52,720 nucleotides of DNA from Candidatus Aminicenantota bacterium (GTDB taxonomy: Bacteria; Acidobacteriota; Aminicenantia; Aminicenantales; JAFGAV01): NCBI GenBank assembly GCA_016933515.1, contig JAFGAV010000005.1, forward strand, positions 1 through 52,720. The letters are read 5' to 3'. A model generated the notes under the pieces. It had not been told where the DNA came from. It saw only the letters and a program-made list of their open reading frames with translations, and did not search any database. Positions 8,650-16,449 of this stretch are shown one piece after another. Numbering within the stretch: the stretch's first letter is position 1; every line of letters begins with the position of its first letter. Both the position numbers and the translations under genes were made by a program.

Positions 8650-9038
8650 GAAACCTCGATACGCAACCTGGAAACCGACAAAAAGCGACAGAATCGGAAA
8701 AGAAACGACAATCCGGCGGAAAGCCTTGCTTCCGCTTCGTTCGCGGCTTAATGTGAGGATGGGGAAAAACCCCGGCTCGATACGGACTCAAAGAGGCGGT
8801 GAGGGGGCCGGGGTGATGGGGACGTGGGGGCCGAAGCCCCGTTGAAGGAAAGCCGGGAAGCATCGGAACCTCCGGAAGAGAAAGGGGTTTTCTCCGGCCG
8901 GAGGGCGGGCTTCCCGCTCTTGGATCCGGATGTCCTCCGGACTACAATAAGGCCGGAGCTGTTCCCGGTGTTCCGTCCACGCGCGCCTCGGCCTTTCACA
9001 GGGGTTGTGATCCGCCCCGTAAAATTTTTCCTGCCCAG
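8650..9038. other. Intergenic region with hairpin potential between divergent HTH and ECF operons
   Basis: No convincing gene; the track ORFs here lack family features. The sequence holds an inverted repeat, ACCCCGGC near 8767 pairing with GCCGGGGT near 8808, and a compact stem GGGGC-CGAA-GCCCC near 8827-8842. Upstream control elements of both divergent operons must lie here. I recognise no riboswitch class. Confidence 0.5.
8920..8948 (+). promoter_or_regulatory. Sigma70-like promoter upstream of the ECF operon
   Basis: TTGGAT (8920-8925), 17-bp spacer, TACAAT (8943-8948). Transcription would start near 8955 and give a leader of about 125 nt before the sigma-factor GTG. Confidence 0.6.
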
Positions 9039-9064
9039 GGAACTCTCGGTCCCTTCCGCTCGTC
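9039..9064 (+). promoter_or_regulatory. ECF-type promoter GGAAC-N17-CGTC (autoregulatory)
   Basis: GGAAC at 9039-9043 and CGTC at 9061-9064, separated by exactly 17 bp, match the classic ECF sigma promoter. It lies immediately before an ECF sigma gene, as expected for positive autoregulation. The predicted start is about 10 nt from the GTG at 9081. Confidence 0.7.
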
Positions 9065-9080
9065 TATCGGAGTGTATTGA

Positions 9081-9644
9081 GTGGAAGTGAAAGAGATCAT
9101 CAACGGATGCCTGGAGGACCGCCCGGGAGCGTGGACGATGCTCGTTCAATCGTACGCCGAAAAAATCTTCAACACGGCCTATCAGTTCACCGGGAACCGC
9201 GCCGAAGCCGAAGACCAAACCCAGGAGATTTTCCTCAAAGTCTTCCATTCCCTGCGCACGTTCGACAAGGAGAGAAATTTCGACGCCTGGCTGTTGACCA
9301 TGGCCAAGAATCATCTCATCGACGCCTACCGGCGGACGCGGTGGGAAAAAAGGAACCGGGACGACTTCGAGGAGGCCGTCTCCAGGACGGCGGGGCCGTT
9401 TTCGAATCCCGAGGACAGCCTGGCCTCCCGACAGGACCGCGCCCTCCTTTGGAAAGGCTTAAACGGTCTTCCGCCGGACATGCGGATGGCCGTCATTCTC
9501 AAGGACATCCAGGGCAAAGCCTATGAGGATGTGGCGGAGATCATGAAACTTCCGGTGGGAACGGTCAAATCCCGGGTCAGCCGCGCCAAGCTCAGGCTGG
9601 CCGGACTTCTGCGCCGGGCCGAGGAACAGGGACATGCGCTGTAA
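9081..9644 (+). CDS. ECF-family RNA polymerase sigma factor
   Basis: A 187-residue group IV sigma factor. Region 2 is at residues ~10-80 (YAEKIFNTAYQFTGNRAEAEDQTQEIFLKVF, then FDAWLLTMAKNHLIDAYRR). Region 4 is at ~125-180, with the helix-turn-helix AYEDVAEIMKLPVGTVKSRVSRAK. The start is GTG at 9081, directly after an in-frame TGA, with GGAG 8 nt upstream; no other start is available before region 2. The stop overlaps the anti-sigma gene by 11 bp. It probably drives its own operon through the GGAAC/CGTC promoter just upstream, and the downstream genes suggest an envelope stress response. Confidence 0.95.
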   Translation: MEVKEIINGCLEDRPGAWTMLVQSYAEKIFNTAYQFTGNRAEAEDQTQEIFLKVFHSLRTFDKERNFDAWLLTMAKNHLIDAYRRTRWEKRNRDDFEEAVSRTAGPFSNPEDSLASRQDRALLWKGLNGLPPDMRMAVILKDIQGKAYEDVAEIMKLPVGTVKSRVSRAKLRLAGLLRRAEEQGHAL

Positions 9645-10131
9645 AGACGTCGAAAAGCTTCTTCCCGGCTACCTCGAGAACAACCTCAGGGCCGAGGAGA
9701 AGGCCCGGATTTCTTTTCATCTCTCCCGGTGCCCGGCCTGCACCGGATGCCTTGAGCTTCTGAAAAGGACCGATGCCGCCCTGGCCGGAATCGGCGACCT
9801 CGATCCCGGACCGGCCCTCATGGCCCGACTGCAGGCCGTGCCCTCGACGGCCGCTCCGCGACGCCGTTTTTCCGTCTTCGTCTTCAAGCCCGCTATTCAA
9901 CCCGTCCTGGCCGGCGCGTTTCTCGTCACGGCCTTCATCGCGGTCCTGGCCTTCACTCCGGTCGGCGGGCGGATGATCAAAACCCTCAACCGCCAGATGC
10001 ATGCCGGCTACAGCAAAATCACCCGGCTCTACGCCCGAGCCGAATCGATCGCGGATTCTCTGGGCGGAGCCCGGGAACAGGTCATCGTTTCGTTGGAAAA
10101 TCTGCCGCCTCTCGGCGGAGATCAGAGATAA
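9634..10131 (+). CDS. Anti-sigma factor with zinc-finger (zf-HC2/ZAS-like) domain
   Basis: A 165-residue membrane-bound partner of the sigma factor. The N-terminal domain (~1-55) has the HxxxCxxC zinc motif in FHLSRCPAC, typical of ZAS anti-sigma factors that clamp an ECF sigma in the cytoplasm. A hydrophobic helix at about residues 86-109 (AIQPVLAGAFLVTAFIAVLAF) leads into a short C-terminal part of ~55 residues, presumably periplasmic, which could receive the signal. The start lies inside the sigma gene, so expression is coupled. Confidence 0.9.
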   Translation: MRCKDVEKLLPGYLENNLRAEEKARISFHLSRCPACTGCLELLKRTDAALAGIGDLDPGPALMARLQAVPSTAAPRRRFSVFVFKPAIQPVLAGAFLVTAFIAVLAFTPVGGRMIKTLNRQMHAGYSKITRLYARAESIADSLGGAREQVIVSLENLPPLGGDQR

Positions 10132-10157
10132 ATCCCACGTAACACGGAGGCACATCC

Positions 10158-10634
10158 ATGAACGACAAAATCATCGTCAAGAAACCCCCCAAGTCGCCGG
10201 GCCTCGCCGGAGTCCTGTCGGCTCTCTTCCCCGGCCTGGGTTCGATCTACAACCGGGAATACACCAAGGGGCTGGTCTACATCGTGATCTTCGCCGGCCT
10301 GGTCACGCTCCAGGAGCACGCGGGCGGACAGCCCTTTTTCGGGCTTCTCCTGGCGGGCTTCTGGTTCTTCCAGCTCATCGAGTCCGTCCAGACGGCCAAG
10401 CGGATCAACCAGGCCGCCCTTCAGCTTGAAGAGGAGCCGGACGGCGGCGGCTTCAAGATCGAGACCGGAAGCGGTTCGATCGTCTGGGGCCTGATCCTGA
10501 TCGCTCTGGGCGCCATCTTCCTCCTGGCCAACTATCAGGTCATCAGTTACGCCCATATCGCCGATTTCTGGCCGGCGGTGATCGTCCTCTTCGGCGTCAA
10601 GCTTCTGACCGACTCTCTCAAAAAAAAGAAATAA
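10158..10634 (+). CDS. LiaF-like membrane protein (DUF5668 type)
   Basis: A 158-residue integral membrane protein. The N-terminal half resembles the TM2/membrane-anchor pattern (LSALFPGLGSIYNREYTKGLVYIVIF). The C-terminal half has the paired hydrophobic segments WGLILIALGAIFLLANYQV and FWPAVIVLFGVKLL typical of LiaI/LiaF transmembrane regions. No enzymatic motif. It lies 26 bp after the anti-sigma gene with ACACGGAGG upstream. LiaF-type proteins modulate envelope stress signalling in Firmicutes; here only family and location support such a role. Confidence 0.75.
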   Translation: MNDKIIVKKPPKSPGLAGVLSALFPGLGSIYNREYTKGLVYIVIFAGLVTLQEHAGGQPFFGLLLAGFWFFQLIESVQTAKRINQAALQLEEEPDGGGFKIETGSGSIVWGLILIALGAIFLLANYQVISYAHIADFWPAVIVLFGVKLLTDSLKKKK

Positions 10635-10653
10635 GAGACCGGAGAGATGTGAG

Positions 10654-10872
10654 ATGGCCACCGCGAAAAAATACAAGGATTCCTTTTTCTGGGGCCTCAT
10701 CCTGGTCACGGTCGGCGGCTTGCTGCTGCTCGAGAACTTCGACATCGACGTCCTGCGTCCCTTGGCCCGCCTTTGGCCCCTCGTTCTCATCGCCTGGGGA
10801 GCATGGAAGCTCTTCGTCGGCCTGACGGCGAAAAAAGCGCGCCGGCCGAAGCCGCCCGTACCGGGGGAATGA
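10654..10872 (+). CDS. Small LiaF-like two-helix membrane protein (DUF5668 type)
   Basis: A 72-residue protein with two hydrophobic helices (FFWGLILVTVGGLLLLENFDI and RLWPLVLIAWGAWKLFVGL), related in pattern to the C-terminal half of the preceding protein, so the two may derive from one another. A basic proline-rich tail follows (KKARRPKPP). Start ATG at 10654 after GGAGAG. Its stop codon overlaps the next start (ATGATG). Function unknown beyond a membrane role in the ECF operon. Confidence 0.72.
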   Translation: MATAKKYKDSFFWGLILVTVGGLLLLENFDIDVLRPLARLWPLVLIAWGAWKLFVGLTAKKARRPKPPVPGE

Positions 10873-12206
10873 TGAAAACCCGGGAGTTTTTTCTTCTGCT
10901 CCTGATCATCGCCGCCGGGATCGTGCTCACCCACTACGAAAACGGCGAGATGGAGAACTGGAAAGTCCGCTGGGCCTGGGACGGCCCCTTCATTCGCCTG
11001 GGCCGGGCCTTTACCTTTGAGGAGTCGGGCGAACTCTTGCCTCCCTTTTCCCGGACTCTGGAGGTTGTGAACGAGCACGGAAGCGTGAAGGTCCTGGGCG
11101 AGGCGAGAGAAAACATGACCGTCACGCTGACCAAAACGGTCTGGCGGAGAAAAGAGGCGGACGCGCGCCGCGCCGCCGAACGCCTCGGCCTGATCATCAG
11201 GAACGACGGAGAAAAAGTGATCGTCTCGGCCGGCCGGCCCGACCTCCCTCTTCGCAACCATGAGACGCATCTCACGCTTTCGGTGCCGGAGGGCTTGAAC
11301 GTGACGGTCCGCAATGGCCACGGACGGGTGAAGACCTTCCGGACCGGCGATACGGTCATCTCGAATTCCCACGGTCGGGTTGAGGCCGGCGAGGTCAGGG
11401 GAACGCTCCTTCTGGAGAACAGACACGGAGACGTCGCGGCGGTTGACCTCTCCTCCGATTGTTCGATCAGAAACGGTCATGCCGCGGTCTTCACCGCAAG
11501 AGTCAAAGGAAACCTCAAGATCGAGCACGCCTACGGGCCGGTCACCGTGGAAGACGTCTCCGGCGACGTCACGGTCAACGCTCCCCACTCCCGCGTGACG
11601 GCGCTGCGCCTGGCTGGGACGACAGCCGTCGACAGTTCGTACCAAACCGTGAGCCTGGCGCACACGGGAACGGTCGCGGTCAGGGGCCGGCACGCGGTCG
11701 TCGCGCTGCGGAGCGTCCGGGGCGTCATCGACGTCTCGAATTCCTACGGCCGGACCGAGATCGTGGACGCGACGGGCCGCGTGAACATCCTGGGTCGGAA
11801 CATGACGGTCCGGGGAGAGGGGCTGACGGCCTCCGAGATCGAAATCGCCACGAGCTACGGAGACATCATCCTCAGGAATTTCAGCGGGCGGACGATGATC
11901 AGGCAGAAGCATGCGGCCGTGCGGCTCGAACCCTCATCGGTCGCCGCGGGCATTCGGGTCGAGGGGCAGTACGCCGCCCTCGAATTGCTCTGGCCGGCCG
12001 CGGCCCGGTCGCCTATCGAATGCCGCGCCCGGGACGGCGACATCCGGTGGGAGATTTCCGAGACGCCCTCGCTCAGCAGGAGCAACGGGCTATCTCTGCT
12101 TCGGGTTTTTTCGGACCTGGAAGGAATGCCGCCCGTCCTCCTGTCCACGACCCACGCCGACATTACGGTTCGGGAAGCCTCTCCTGCCGGAGAGCAAGAG
12201 CCCTGA
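10869..12206 (+). CDS. DUF4097-type putative adhesin/beta-helix envelope protein
   Basis: About 445 residues. The track start at 10773 lies inside the previous gene; the ATGATG at 10869, overlapping that gene's stop, gives a normal start (MMKTREFFLLLLIIAAGIVL) with an N-terminal anchor or signal helix. The remainder is a repetitive beta-rich region of the DUF4097/GIN type, with recurring short turns: VVNEHGSVKV, NGHGRVKTF, NSHGRVEAG, NRHGDVAAV, HAYGPVTVED, NSYGRTEIV, TSYGDIIL. These look like right-handed beta-helix rungs. Last gene of the ECF operon and a likely output of the stress response at the cell surface. Ligand unknown. Confidence 0.82.
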   Translation: MMKTREFFLLLLIIAAGIVLTHYENGEMENWKVRWAWDGPFIRLGRAFTFEESGELLPPFSRTLEVVNEHGSVKVLGEARENMTVTLTKTVWRRKEADARRAAERLGLIIRNDGEKVIVSAGRPDLPLRNHETHLTLSVPEGLNVTVRNGHGRVKTFRTGDTVISNSHGRVEAGEVRGTLLLENRHGDVAAVDLSSDCSIRNGHAAVFTARVKGNLKIEHAYGPVTVEDVSGDVTVNAPHSRVTALRLAGTTAVDSSYQTVSLAHTGTVAVRGRHAVVALRSVRGVIDVSNSYGRTEIVDATGRVNILGRNMTVRGEGLTASEIEIATSYGDIILRNFSGRTMIRQKHAAVRLEPSSVAAGIRVEGQYAALELLWPAAARSPIECRARDGDIRWEISETPSLSRSNGLSLLRVFSDLEGMPPVLLSTTHADITVREASPAGEQEP

Positions 12207-12246
12207 GCCTCGTTTCAGGGCCCCGGGGGCGGCGGCGCTTTTCCGA

Positions 12247-13146
12247 TCAGCCGGATCGGGATTTGTGCGCCTGGATTTTATGGGCCAGGAGTCCGTTGAC
12301 TTTGATGTTGATGTAGGAAATGAGATTGGTCACGTCCTTTTTGTATTTGGTCACGTAGCGGACGAAATCGGTCTCCTGCTTGTAGCGCAGCAGGTTCTCA
12401 AATTCCCCGAGCTCGTCGTTAAGCTCGATGAGATAATGGTTGATCGTCCGGTACTGGGCGTTGATCTCGATGAGCTCCTTCCCCCCGATTTTTTTGAAGT
12501 CGATTTGAGGCGGAAGCGAATCAAGGATGAACGCGCTTTCTGACTCGAGCTCATTGACCGATTCCTGGATTTCCTGAAGAAAGGACGCATATTCCAACGG
12601 GCTTTTGAGCTTCGGCTGGGCGTTCTCGATGAGCGTTCCCGCCTTGGCCTTCAGGGAAGCCAGGAGATCACGGAGTCCGAAATATTTCCGCGGGAATGCG
12701 AACAAATCGAGAAAATCCCTGCCGATGTAGATCTTGTCCTCGTAGTGCGACAGGAGCTCCATGGGGGCATGGGTGTAAAATTTGATCTCGAAGCGGCGCC
12801 CGCCGGAATCGCGCTCCCTCAGCCGGGCCAGGACGAGATGGCTGTTCTGCTCAATGAAATAGCTGTTGACGTCGAGCAGAACGGAATAGGCGGCCAGGTT
12901 TTGGACGATCGCTTCCTTGAGGAAATCGAGAATCGGCCCGATCTTGGCGATGAGATCTCCGACCGCTTCGCTCGCCCGGGGATTGAGAACGGAATACGAG
13001 GGCGAAAGCATGTAAAGAATGGGCCCCGATCCCAGCTCCAAATGGAGGTTTTTCAATACCTTTTGGTGAAGGTCGTCGAGAAGATGGGAAGGAAGAGCGG
13101 GCAGCGCCTTCACATCCACCTTGGCCAGCTCTTCTAGCTCATTCAC
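12247..13146 (-). CDS. Conserved-looking hypothetical protein, cytoplasmic, alpha-helical
   Basis: Not recognised. The product has no signal peptide, membrane helix or known motif. It is rich in charged helices, especially the C-terminal third (ESVNELESESAFI ... DELGEFENLLRYKQETDFVRYVTKYKKDV), which may form a coiled-coil bundle. The middle contains a mixed segment around RRFEIKFYTHAPMELLSHYEDKIYIG. I prefer GTG 13146 because GGAG lies 6 bp upstream; the track start (GTG 13179) would add 11 residues and has no clear ribosome site. It lies close behind the lipoyl ligase-like gene and is probably cotranscribed with it. Confidence 0.65.
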   Translation of the reverse strand: MNELEELAKVDVKALPALPSHLLDDLHQKVLKNLHLELGSGPILYMLSPSYSVLNPRASEAVGDLIAKIGPILDFLKEAIVQNLAAYSVLLDVNSYFIEQNSHLVLARLRERDSGGRRFEIKFYTHAPMELLSHYEDKIYIGRDFLDLFAFPRKYFGLRDLLASLKAKAGTLIENAQPKLKSPLEYASFLQEIQESVNELESESAFILDSLPPQIDFKKIGGKELIEINAQYRTINHYLIELNDELGEFENLLRYKQETDFVRYVTKYKKDVTNLISYINIKVNGLLAHKIQAHKSRSG

Positions 13147-13194
13147 CGCGTTCTCCGTTTTCCGGAAAAATGCTAACACCCCGATGACAAAAAA

Positions 13195-14034
13195 TCAACT
13201 CGGCCCCGGCCTCCCGCATTCTTCCCGGCCCGGCCGGGAAAGGCGGCCGGACCACGTCCAGCCCGCGTCTTCATATTTCTCCTTTTGGAGCCGCCTGACG
13301 GCGCCGCGCTCCTCAGGGGAGAACCGCTGTTCCTCCAGATCCACCCCGAAGAACTCGGCGAATCCTTCCCTGAGGCGGCCGGCGGCTTCCCCCCAGGAAA
13401 CCGGACGGCCGAGGAGCTCGCCCAAGGAGGTCATGCGGATTTCCGCCTCCGAATCCGGCAGCCGGGCGGCCGAACGCAACAGGCCTTCGTCGTGCGCCAG
13501 AGGGAGCGAGCCGTGTTGCAGAAACATTCCGCCCCGTCGTTTCTGCGCGCTGCCCAGGATTTTTTTCCCGGCCACCTGAAGCTCGTCCCGTCCGGGATGG
13601 GAAAAACAGGGAAGCGCGCCGCGGGCGTATTCCTCAGGAGGCGCTCCGGCCAAAGCGGCGCGCAGTCCGAGCTTCGCAAGCCCTGCGGCCAGAGCGGCGG
13701 AGATGAGCCGGTAGGATCCCCGGACCGTATCGCCGAACAGATCTCTGTCGGAGGAGGAGAGACAATACGTCACTTCCCTGTCGTGAAGGACCATTTTCCC
13801 GCCCGTGGCGCGACGGACGATGTCCACGCCCTTCCGCCGGCAGAAGTCCTCATCCACAACCCGCTCCGCCTGCTGGGAGCGGCCGAGGGAGACCGTGGGC
13901 CTGACCCAGGCGTAGATGCGGAGAAACGTGACCGGCGCATCGGACAGGCAGGAGAAAAGGTATTCATCCGCGGCCATGTTCCAGGAGCCCCTTTCGGGTT
14001 CGGGCTCAAACCACAGTCGCCAGGTCTTTCGCAT
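13195..14034 (-). CDS. Lipoate-protein ligase/octanoyltransferase family protein (LipM-like)
   Basis: A 279-residue member of the BPL/LplA/LipB fold family, which attaches octanoyl or lipoyl groups to E2/GcvH lysines. Motifs: NMAADEYL at the N terminus, RRATGGKMVLHDREVTYCL (substrate loop), PCF with the cysteine expected for LipM-type acyl transfer, and AGKKILGSAQKRRGGMFLQHGSLPL with the conserved lysine. The TGG..VLHD.E.TY pattern and PCF favour LipM/LipL over ATP-dependent LplA. The track start at 14058 lies inside the tRNA gene; ATG 14034 is the sensible start but has little ribosome-site support. Confidence 0.82.
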   Translation of the reverse strand: MRKTWRLWFEPEPERGSWNMAADEYLFSCLSDAPVTFLRIYAWVRPTVSLGRSQQAERVVDEDFCRRKGVDIVRRATGGKMVLHDREVTYCLSSSDRDLFGDTVRGSYRLISAALAAGLAKLGLRAALAGAPPEEYARGALPCFSHPGRDELQVAGKKILGSAQKRRGGMFLQHGSLPLAHDEGLLRSAARLPDSEAEIRMTSLGELLGRPVSWGEAAGRLREGFAEFFGVDLEEQRFSPEERGAVRRLQKEKYEDAGWTWSGRLSRPGREECGRPGPS

Positions 14035-14046
14035 GGCCGAAAAAAA

Positions 14047-14121
14047 TGGAGCGGGCAACGGGATTCGAACCCGCGACTCCGAGCTTGGGAAGCTCGCACT
14101 CTACCACTGAGTTATGCCCGC
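14047..14121 (-). tRNA. tRNA-Gly (anticodon CCC), CCA encoded
   Basis: The reverse strand folds as a full cloverleaf. Acceptor stem GCGGGCA/TGCCCGC is perfect, followed by discriminator T and an encoded CCA (14047-14049). The anticodon stem CGAGC/GCTCG closes loop TTCCCAA, giving anticodon CCC (glycine, GGG codons). The T arm is GCGGG-TTCGAAT-CCCGT. Six Ts follow directly (14041-14046), which may help termination or processing. It stands 12 nt upstream of the lipoyl ligase start. Confidence 0.95.
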
Positions 14122-14160
14122 TCGCTCTCCGGGAAGCGCGCGGCCTCTCCCGGGGCCTTC

Positions 14161-14189
14161 ATCTTAAATGTTTCGCCTGTCCTTTTCAA
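14161..14189 (-). promoter_or_regulatory. Sigma70 promoter of tRNA-Gly
   Basis: Minus strand TTGAAA (14184-14189), 17-bp spacer, TAAGAT (14161-14166). Transcription would begin near 14154, about 33 nt before the mature tRNA 5' end. The ligase gene behind the tRNA may share this transcript. Confidence 0.65.
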
Positions 14190-14267
14190 TAGGGCCGCGC
14201 TCCCCTTCTCAACAGGACTGAGACGCGGAATCCCGCGTCCTCGCCCGGCGGACATCGGCCTGGTGAT

Positions 14268-14297
14268 TTGACAATTCGGAATCCTCCGTGCTAAGGA
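14268..14297 (+). promoter_or_regulatory. Possible promoter for the hypothetical gene at 14331
   Basis: A consensus TTGACA (14268-14273) is followed after 18 bp by a poor -10, TAAGGA (14292-14297). The -35 is good and the -10 weak. Confidence 0.4.
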
Positions 14298-14330
14298 ATA
14301 CCCTCGTCAAGCGGCGAAGCGAAAATCTTC

Positions 14331-14873
14331 ATGCGCATCAAGGACGCCCAGATCGTTCCCTGCAAACTCCTCCTCGAATGCGGAGACCGGACGTTTGACG
14401 CTCTGGAAGTCGAATACGCCGTGGATCCCAGCCAGAACATTTCACGCCGGATGGCCTTCGAAATCGAGCAAAGCCCCGCCCGGACCGTCCGATTCCTTTA
14501 CAAGAACGGATGGCTCCCCGTTCAGGGCCCGTTTCTCTGCATCCCCCTCGACTCCAACCGCTTCCTCGCCCCGTCGTTTTCTTATGAAACCAAGATGTTT
14601 CCCCGGATCCGGGAGCTCGAGATCTTCTCCGAAAACCCGAACGGCGCCGACCTGCAGATCCTGGGCCGATACCGCGACACGGCGGACGAGACCCGCCTCG
14701 AGCAAGCCGTCGAAAGGCATTCCCTCCTTCCCCTCTTTTCCATCCGCAAGGCCCTCGTCCCTCTCAAGAAAGGCGTCTTCGAATGGACGCCGGACCTCAA
14801 GGACCACATCCTGATCGTCAGGCTTTGGAACAACAAAATGCTCCGCTCGACGGAAAGCCCCGAAAAAAGCTGA
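14331..14873 (+). CDS. Hypothetical protein
   Basis: A 180-residue soluble protein that I do not recognise. It is predicted to be a compact mixed alpha/beta domain without signal peptide, membrane helix or obvious catalytic motif. The N terminus runs MRIKDAQIVPCKLLLECGDRTFDALEVEY and the C terminus ends in strands (DHILIVRLW). The coding frame is open over its whole length, with the local codon bias and a promoter candidate upstream, so it is probably real. The ribosome site before ATG 14331 is weak. It stands alone: an unrelated tRNA/ligase unit lies upstream on the other strand and a convergent aminotransferase downstream. Confidence 0.65.
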   Translation: MRIKDAQIVPCKLLLECGDRTFDALEVEYAVDPSQNISRRMAFEIEQSPARTVRFLYKNGWLPVQGPFLCIPLDSNRFLAPSFSYETKMFPRIRELEIFSENPNGADLQILGRYRDTADETRLEQAVERHSLLPLFSIRKALVPLKKGVFEWTPDLKDHILIVRLWNNKMLRSTESPEKS

Positions 14874-14987
14874 CGCTCCCCCGTTGAAAAATTCCGGCCC
14901 GGCCTCATTCGGCGTCCGATCGTTTTCGCTTTCGCCCTCGGGCGGACGCCGCGTCGGACAAACCGCCCCGGGGAACGGATCGGAAAA

Positions 14988-16391
14988 TCAATCTCGAAAT
15001 CTTTTCATCAGGGCGGCGATCCGGCCGTAGGCCTCGATCGTCCGGGAGATATCCGCGGCCGCATGGGCCGTGGAGATCGCCCCGCCGCCGTGCATGACAT
15101 GCACGCCCTCGGTCAGCAGGGCGAGCTTGAGAGTTTCCTCACGGAACGCGACGTCGGAATACAGGGGGTCGTTCAGCACTTCCGGGGTCAAGGCCGGCCA
15201 CGGCTTTCTCGGGAAATGCACCATGAAGAGCGAGCTTCCGGTCAGGACGTCTCCGGGCCCGCCGGTACAGGCGGCTTCGACACCCTCGTCGCGGAAAACG
15301 GCTTCCACGCCCCGGCGCAGCCTCTCGCCGGAGGCCGCAAGGCGGGGATAGATGCGGTCTGCCTGTCCGACAAGATGCCGGATCATCGCCGCTCCGGTCA
15401 GGGTGTAGGTCGCATGGGAGGAGAACGTCCCTCCCTGGAACATCACGCGCGGCCCGCCGCCCGGCCGCCGTTCACAGAGCTTCATAATGTCCCAGCGGCC
15501 GACGACGGCGGCGATCGTATGTCCGCCGCCGATGATTTTGCCGAAGGCGGTCAAATCGGGCACGACTCCGTAAAAGCGCTGGACTCCGCTCGGACAGAAG
15601 CGGAAACCGGAGACGATCTCGTCGAAAATGAGGGCGACTCCGTACCGCTCGGTCAGCCTTCGCGCTTCTTTAAGATAGTCGCGCCGGGCGGGAAGAAAGC
15701 CGCCGACTCCCAGGACGGGCTCGAGAATGAAACAGGCGATGCGCTCCCCCCGGCGTTTGAGCATGTCCTCAAGCGCCTGGGTGTCGTTGAAGGGCACGAC
15801 CCACGTCCGCTTGATCAGATCTCGGGGGACGCCGGCCGATTCGGCGGCCCCGAATCCGCGACGCGCGTCGAACTTGATGCCCCGCAAAAGGAACGGCGAA
15901 GCCCCGTGCCATCCCCCCCCGACCTTGAGGACTTCCTCGCGGCCCGTGCGGGCCATGGCCAGCATGACGGTGTACATCGTGGCCAGAGATCCGGACGTTG
16001 TGAAGCGGATCCTGAAATCCTTGTATCCCAGCTGCCCGAGGATGAGCTCGGCCAGCTCGATCTGCGACGCGGCCTCGAAGCCGGTGTGCAGGGCCCCCCT
16101 CTTTTCCGCGGAGCGCAGGGCGGAACGGACCACGGCCGGATTGTGTCCCAGAATGTTGGCGTAATGACCCTGCCAGTAGTCGAGGTACCGGTTCCCGTCC
16201 GCGTCGCGAACGCAGGCTCCTTCGGCGCCGACGATCTGCACGGGGTAGGGAGCGAAGAGGCGCAGTGAATGGCTCCCGCCCTTGATCATGACCTTTTCCG
16301 CCCGGCGGTGGACGGCCAGGCTTTTTTTGGTCTTTTGGCGATAGATTTTTTCCAGATATTCTCTCAGCCGTTTCTGACCGCCGGTTGTCAT
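14988..16391 (-). CDS. Class III aminotransferase, glutamate-1-semialdehyde aminomutase-like
   Basis: PLP enzyme of about 467 residues. Class III hallmarks are DADGNRYLDYWQGHYANILGHNP near the N terminus, TTSGSLATMYTVMLAMARTGR, GGWHGASPFLLRG, ILEPVLGVGGFLP, LIFDEIVSGFR and the PLP-lysine motif AFGKIIGGGHTIAAVVG. These fit the GSA aminomutase subgroup. However, the protein is ~40 residues longer than HemL, no other haem gene is nearby, and a different amino-ketone or amino-acid substrate is possible. I use ATG 16391 (GGGAGG upstream, 23 nt after the predicted transcription start); ATG 16400 is the alternative. The track start 16418 would precede the transcription start. Confidence 0.85.
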   Translation of the reverse strand: MTTGGQKRLREYLEKIYRQKTKKSLAVHRRAEKVMIKGGSHSLRLFAPYPVQIVGAEGACVRDADGNRYLDYWQGHYANILGHNPAVVRSALRSAEKRGALHTGFEAASQIELAELILGQLGYKDFRIRFTTSGSLATMYTVMLAMARTGREEVLKVGGGWHGASPFLLRGIKFDARRGFGAAESAGVPRDLIKRTWVVPFNDTQALEDMLKRRGERIACFILEPVLGVGGFLPARRDYLKEARRLTERYGVALIFDEIVSGFRFCPSGVQRFYGVVPDLTAFGKIIGGGHTIAAVVGRWDIMKLCERRPGGGPRVMFQGGTFSSHATYTLTGAAMIRHLVGQADRIYPRLAASGERLRRGVEAVFRDEGVEAACTGGPGDVLTGSSLFMVHFPRKPWPALTPEVLNDPLYSDVAFREETLKLALLTEGVHVMHGGGAISTAHAAADISRTIEAYGRIAALMKRFRD

Positions 16392-16420
16392 CAAGTTCAT
16401 TGCCTCCCGAAGAATCACTC

Positions 16421-16449
16421 ACTTTAGCAATGGTCCGCGCCCTTGTCAA
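16421..16449 (-). promoter_or_regulatory. Sigma70 promoter of the class III aminotransferase
   Basis: Minus strand TTGACA (16444-16449), exactly 17 bp, then TAAAGT (16421-16426). Perfect -35 and good -10. Expected transcription start near 16414. Confidence 0.75.

Noticed and set aside
8748-9314. Minus-strand ORF of 188 codons across the ECF upstream region
   Set aside because: Overlaps the start of the sigma gene antisense and the promoter region; no family features.
12210-12235. GCCCTGA/TCAGGGC hairpin after the DUF4097 gene as a terminator
   Set aside because: The stem is short and is followed by GC-rich sequence instead of a T run.
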